A model generated the notes under the pieces. That model did not search any database. It was not told the origin of the DNA and saw only the letters and a list, made by a program, of their open reading frames with translations. A DNA stretch of 22,500 nt. It comes from Chromera velia (taxonomy: Eukaryota > Sar > Chromeraceae). The stretch lies in assembly GCA_018398765.1 (NCBI GenBank), contig JAHBMJ010002970.1, positions 5,578-28,077 of the forward strand. The letters run 5' to 3'. How positions within the stretch are numbered: position 1 is the stretch's first letter; each line of letters opens with the position of its first letter. The translations under genes were made by a program, and so were the position numbers. This document shows positions 18,393 through 22,500 of the stretch, one piece after another.

Positions 18393-18661
18393 TCTCTGAC
18401 AGACATCCGTTGGGTGCGAAGGAGTTCTACACTGGGATGTAAAAAACATCCTTTGAACCAATCAAAGGATCAGACGTGTATGTTTCTGAAAGCGAGATTG
18501 GGACTCGCAGAGGCGATTGAACGTTGCCTGTGAAGGAGACACCGCGATCCTTTCCTGTGTTGCATACTTCCCGGCCAGTTCTGGGTCATCTCTGACCCTT
18601 CGGTTTCGTTTGGATCTGGTCTTCTTAGGGTTTAAAAAAAGAAGGGGAAGGAGTTCGAACC
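18393..18661 (+). promoter_or_regulatory. Upstream region / presumed 5' UTR of the THUMP methyltransferase gene
   Basis: Lies between the palindrome island and the start codon at 18662. I see no defensible core-promoter box. The open frame across 18517-18834 has no family signal. Confidence 0.35.
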
Positions 18662-20739
18662 ATGTCGGGTGCTTCCTTCAGACACCTCCTTGGAGTCCTG
18701 TTGGGTCTCTCTTTGTTTTTGTTTTCCTCTCACGGTTACCGTCTCCTCGGGGTGGAGAGACTGCGTGGCGGAAGAGACGGCAGGAGTCGGAAGAGGAACC
18801 TCACAACACTGGGTGCCCAAGGCTTCATGGATGACAGGGAAGAGCCAAAGGAGAACACAAGAGGTCAGTAGAGCGTGGGTGTGGGGTTTCACGAGGGAAG
18901 TAGGACTGATTCACCGTATGACTGTACGAGCGCGTTACCGTGTTTATTTCTTTTTTGTCTCCTTGTCGTCTCGTGCGTGCAGTGGTTGATGAGACGCATC
19001 CCCGAGTGAAGGCCATCCTTTCTGAAAAGGAACGAGAGATGAGAAGACGGAGGATCTCAAAGGACAGAGGTGCACGAGAGAGGGCAGAGAGACAGAGACG
19101 GGGCCTTCAGGGTCTCTGGAAACCTCAGAAGACGTCCTCGAGATTACAGGTCAGTCCGTGAACAAAGGCACCGTTGCTTGTCTTTCGCTTGATTCACGTC
19201 TGACCGTGCTTGCATTTCCTCACCCCGTTAATTCCTTCTGTATCCCTGAATTCAAGTTTGCCTAGGAAAGAAAGCTCCAGCCTTTCGTTCTTCTTCGTCA
19301 GTCCAACCTGCCCTTCCCCCCCCGTCCTCTGACTGAATATAGGGTCCTCCCTTCTGCCTGCAGGGAGTGAGGCCGATGGACCCGAGGGCCCTTTCCTGCT
19401 TCGTGCAGGTGCACCCTGGTGAGTGGACTTCTGTCTCTCCCCGTCTGTCTCTCTGCCTAACAAAGGAGGACGATGCTTTCTCTATGCGTAAACCTGTCTT
19501 CACAACCTTCCTGGTTCCGTTCAATCGGTACGGTTCACGACTGCGAAAAGGGTGGTGAATCGGTTTGTTACCCAGCTCAGAGACAGTTGTGGACAGGATT
19601 GAGACAGAGAGAATATCGAGAAGTGCCGTGAAACGTTCAAACACACCGACGGACAAAGCTCGAGACGGCTCGCTCGACGGACACGCAGATGACTGTTCAA
19701 ATAAATGCCCCAAAAATGCCTTTCTTCTGCTTCTTTCAGGTCTGGAGGCGGCTGTCGCGAAGGAACTCGCCCAGCTCGGGGTGAAGGACGCCAAGGAGGC
19801 AGAGGGGGGCGGGGGATTCGACTGCGTTGTCGACATCGAGACGTGAGTCGGTCCTTCGTCCCGTCGTTCGTTCTTTTGTTTGTTTCTTTATTTGGCAGGA
19901 GAGGCCATGTGGCTGGCTGTTAGGTGTACCGTGATTGGGTGCCTGGGAGAGAAAACACCTTTTTTTTCTTTCCCGCCGTGTACGTGTCACTCTCTCTGCC
20001 TTCCTTCCACCTTTTTGTGTCACTCGGAGCTTTACAAGGTCTTCTCCTTCTGACTGATTTGCTCTCCTTGTTCTGATTCAACCTTGAGAAGAACAGAGCG
20101 CCATCAGACACTCACTGCCTTACCTATCTGTCTGTCTGCCATCCGACTTGTCTGGTTTGTTCTTGTATAGGTGGTTCAAGGTGAACCTTTGTCTTGTTTG
20201 TTCTGTTCAGGTTGTTCAAGCTGAACCTTTGGAGCCGCACTGCTTCCAGGTGAGATGAGTGCCTTGAAGGGGAGTGAGAAGGAAAACCGACAGAGAGAAA
20301 AGGGGAAGGAACGGACACCAATCGGAAGAGGAGGGCAACATGAGAAAGAATGTCCGACTTTCTCCCCCCTTTCCCTCCCAAAAACCCGACACTCCCACCC
20401 GCTTCGCTTGTTGGGAAGGAAACGCAATGAATGCTCCGGGAAACGAAAGAAGAAAGAATGGAGAACCGATTTCCATCCATCTGGAGTGCTCATTCATGTT
20501 GGCAGGCACTGTCGCGTCCCCCCTCTCCCTGTTTCTTTCTTTCTTTCTTTCTGTCTGTGTGTGTTTCCCTTTTGTTCCCTCCCAACTCGATCGATCGATG
20601 GATTTACCCCTTTTCTCTCAGTCGGATCGTCCCTTCGTACTCCTTTCTTCTTTCTGAGGCCACCCCTTTGTCCTCACTTTCTTCTTCCTCTGCTTTCTTC
20701 TTCCTCTGAAGAAGAAATAGATCTCCGGGCTCTCCCTTT

Positions 20740-20776
<37 letters not shown>

Positions 20777-22086
20777 GTATGTATGTATGTCCATGAAAAA
20801 AAGCAGGGAGAAGAAGAAAGATATTGTCTGTCTGTACGTCTGCCTGCAGATTTCTCGTCAGAGTTGCACAATTCATCGCACACGACTTTGGAGGCCTAGA
20901 GGCGGCATTTGACGAGGTCGGCTTGCCTGCCTTGGGAGGGAAAAAAAAAATCTATGTATATATCTATATATAGAGAGAGAGGGGAAAGGCGGCGGCCGGG
21001 GGGGGGAGAAAAGGATGACTGATCTGTGAGCTTGCTGCTCCGTGTATCTGTCCTTGTGTTTGCCGGCCTGCCTCTGCCTCTCTCTCGATCTCTCTTTCAT
21101 GTGCGTATACATATATATATGTATATATACGTGTGTGTGTGTGTGTGTGTGTGTGTGTTGGTTTCTCTCTCTCTTCCTGTGCACGAGCAGATTGATTGGA
21201 CTCCCCTGATTCGAAAGAACAGAAAAGTCCGTGTGAGGGTCAGTGCGGACGCCTCCAGCCGTCTCTTCCACTCAGGGGCGATCGAGCAGAGGGTCTGCAA
21301 CTGGATCAAGAGGAACTCTCGTCAGTCCAGCAGCCTACACGAGGGAGGGACCCTTTTCTTTCCAGATTCAAACAAGAAGGATGTTCTCTATCTGTCTTTC
21401 CGGCTCCACTTTGTACGCTGCCTGGATATTCAAGTACTGGTCATGAAAAGAAAGATATCTGAGAGAGACTTCCTGCATGGGGCTGCTCTCTCGGAGACCT
21501 GAAAGGAAAAGAACCCACAATGATGACACGATGATCAAAGGGGCCATCCATCGATCCGCGTCAAGGGAAAACATTTCAAAATAAGACACAAACAATCTCC
21601 CACCCTTTAGTGCTCTCGGGGGAAGTTGCGCTGACGCCTCCCACGTTTTATGTCTCTCCCGCCAAATGTTGGCAGACAGACATTCATTTGTTTTCACAAG
21701 AAGACTAAGGCGAAACCACATCCACGCAGATAGATGCATGTTCCTCCTTCCTTTTTTGTCCGTCCGTCTGCTCGGTCTCTCTGCAGAAGCCGCCTCGGTG
21801 AAGACCAGTGCAGCCGAGGAAGCCGACATAGACGTATCCAAAACTCCATATGAGCAGCATATCCTCGTCAGGGTGAAAGACAATGTGTCAGTCAGTCTGT
21901 TCTTCTTCTTCATAAATTTGTGTGCACCGCTTTGTCATTCAGATGGGGGAACATTGGGGTGTCATTTTCTTTTCCGACGATGAAAAGGAACAAGATGACT
22001 GAGGGACTCTCTCTCTCTCTCTCTCTCTTTCTCTTTGTTTTTCTTGGAGTCTCTTCCTGAGTTGTCTGCCTCTCTTCAGACACCCA

Positions 22087-22124
<38 letters not shown>

Positions 22125-22288
22125 TCAAGGCCCAACTGAGCACTGTCGCTCTTTTGGTATGGGACTTTGGAGAGTTTCGTTACCGCCGAAAGAGTCCTCC
22201 CGCAAGATACGAAGACACAGCATCAGAAGAAATCCCCCTCCGCAGGGACGCCCCCCCACCCCCCCACCTCTGTCTAAAGAACATGACG
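18662..22288 (+). CDS. THUMP-domain rRNA methyltransferase (RlmL/RlmK type), N-terminal half, probably plastid-targeted; runs off the window
   Basis: Proposed exons, all with GT-AG borders and matching phases: 18662-18863, 18983-19149, 19364-19418, 19740-19842, 20211-20249, 20850-20916, 21191-21320, 21787-21884 and, less surely, 22130-22288. Together they give 340 residues. Exon 1 encodes a signal-peptide-like start (MSGASFRHLLGVLLGLSLFL, then FSSHG) and a basic Arg/Ser/Gly region, the two-part leader of complex-plastid proteins. Exon 2 is an Arg/Glu-rich linker. From exon 3 the RlmL N-terminal and THUMP pattern appears: FVQVHPGLEAAVAKELAQLG, LFKLNLWSRTASR, FLVRVAQF, IDWTPLI, then HSGAIEQRVCNWIKR and QHILVRVKDN. 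In bacteria this region binds 23S rRNA ahead of a SAM-dependent guanine-N2 methylase domain. That domain is absent here and should lie past 22500. Exon 9 (DFGEFRYRR) fits the expected S-G-x-x-L-x-x-R-G-Y-R site only loosely. Confidence 0.75.
18864..18982 (+). other. Intron 1
   Basis: 119 bp, GTCAGT donor and GTGCGTGCAG acceptor, phase 1. It joins the leader exon to the basic linker exon without disturbing the frame. Confidence 0.75.
19150..19363 (+). other. Intron 2
   Basis: 214 bp, GTCAGT donor and a pyrimidine-rich CTTCTGCCTGCAG acceptor, phase 0. Confidence 0.75.
19419..19739 (+). other. Intron 3
   Basis: 321 bp, GTGAGT donor and TTCTTTCAG acceptor, phase 1. It splits the Gly codon of HPGLEAA, inside the recognisable RlmL-type motif, which supports these borders. 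Short open frames inside it on both strands have no family signal. Confidence 0.8.
19843..20210 (+). other. Intron 4, with a duplicated acceptor region
   Basis: 368 bp, GTGAGT donor, phase 2. Its last 40 bases plus the first part of exon 5 are a diverged tandem copy of the preceding 40 bases, so a second AG acceptor-like site lies at 20169-20170. The proximal AG at 20210 keeps the frame and the LFKLNLWSRTASR motif; the distal one would shift it. Confidence 0.7.
20250..20849 (+). repeat. Intron 5 with CTTT and CTGT microsatellites
   Basis: 600 bp, GTGAGA donor and CTGCCTGCAG acceptor, phase 2. It contains (CTTT)n near 20533-20550, an interrupted pyrimidine region, and (CTGT)n at about 20740-20775 followed by (ATGT)n. 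The long open frames across it (for example 20255-20899) arise from this low-complexity sequence and are not exons. Confidence 0.7.
20917..21190 (+). repeat. Intron 6 with AT and TG microsatellites
   Basis: 274 bp, phase 0, donor GTCGGC, acceptor GAGCAG. It contains TATATA and GAGAGA runs near 20956-20982, a G run, and an AT-to-(TG)n tract at about 21110-21158. Confidence 0.7.
21321..21786 (+). other. Intron 7
   Basis: 466 bp, donor GTCAGT, acceptor CTCTCTGCAG, phase 1. Removing it joins WIKRNS to an acidic Ala/Ser/Glu-rich linker and then QHILVRV, the order seen in RlmL THUMP domains. An open frame continues past the donor as far as 21502 without family resemblance. Confidence 0.65.
21885..22129 (+). 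repeat. Intron 8 with CT and CTGT microsatellites
   Basis: 245 bp, phase 0, donor GTGTCA (an alternative in-frame donor lies six bases later), acceptor TTCAAG. A (CT)n run lies at about 22009-22028. A (CTGT)n run at 22091-22124 directly abuts the acceptor and would serve as its pyrimidine tract. Confidence 0.5.
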
Positions 22289-22500
22289 GTGCCGGTCCCC
22301 ACGTGCAGTTTTCTTTTTTCGTTTTGTTGTCATTTTTAATTTTTGTTGGTTTTTCTTGCCTTGTTTTCTTTTCTTCTCTTTCTTGTCTTGAGTGGAAGCA
22401 GCAGAGGAGTAGCGTGTGAAACCAGTGATCACGTGAAAGTCTGTCGGGAGGTGGAGAGGCAAGGGGCGCTTAACTCTCACCTTTCGGGCCCCCTGCCCAC
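22289..22500 (+). other. Presumed intron 9 or start of further exons, unresolved
   Basis: Starts at a possible GT donor. It is T-rich to about 22390, then mixed. I could not place the next exon, which should encode the A-P-L-x-E-x-L-A-A segment that opens the methyltransferase domain. Confidence 0.3.

Noticed and set aside
20255-20899. 214-residue open frame in intron 5
   Set aside because: It consists of pyrimidine-rich low-complexity sequence, and the proper exon 6 frame inside its end is different.

Overview
The window is nuclear DNA from a eukaryote, most likely a protist alga with a complex (secondary) plastid. A chromerid such as Chromera is my best guess (inference). The evidence is a gene with at least nine short exons joined by GT-AG introns; a first exon that reads as a signal peptide followed by an Arg/Ser-rich transit-like stretch; many simple-sequence tracts (TTC, CAGA/CTGT, CT, TG, TA); and a large Copia-type retrotransposon. 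I see no operons, tRNAs, rRNAs or CRISPR arrays.

Layout. 1-5910 is gene-poor. It holds short GGTTACA repeats, an unrecognised minus-strand reading frame with three in-frame stops (841-1779), microsatellites, a small AT palindromic repeat field, and a broken coding remnant built on an 18-residue tandem repeat (4218-4628). 5935-6153 is a TTC/poly-T microsatellite. 6154-16237 is one Copia (Ty1-type) LTR retrotransposon, inserted in that microsatellite and decayed by point stops and a few frameshifts. Its two LTRs are each 306 bp by my count. Its 5' LTR is itself split at 6439-9879 by a 3.4 kb non-autonomous DNA transposon with 47-bp terminal inverted repeats and a 4-bp TAGA target duplication. 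The retrotransposon's gag, protease, integrase, reverse transcriptase and RNase H can all be traced in order after the insertion. 16238-17000 returns to TTC and then CAGA-rich repeats.

The right quarter is ordinary genic DNA. An intronless macro-domain (ADP-ribose-binding fold) gene runs on the minus strand at 17290-17868. About 0.8 kb away and divergent from it, a multi-exon gene on the plus strand begins at 18662 and runs off the window. Its spliced product has an apparent plastid-type leader and the N-terminal half of an RlmL/RlmK-type THUMP rRNA methyltransferase; the catalytic half lies beyond the right edge. Between the two genes lies an odd 200-bp island built almost entirely of short palindromes.

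The most notable observations are the nested transposon history, the strong TAG bias among stops in the decayed frames, the palindrome island between the divergent genes, and a duplicated 3' splice site in front of exon 5 of the methyltransferase gene. I found no convincing new multi-gene system.
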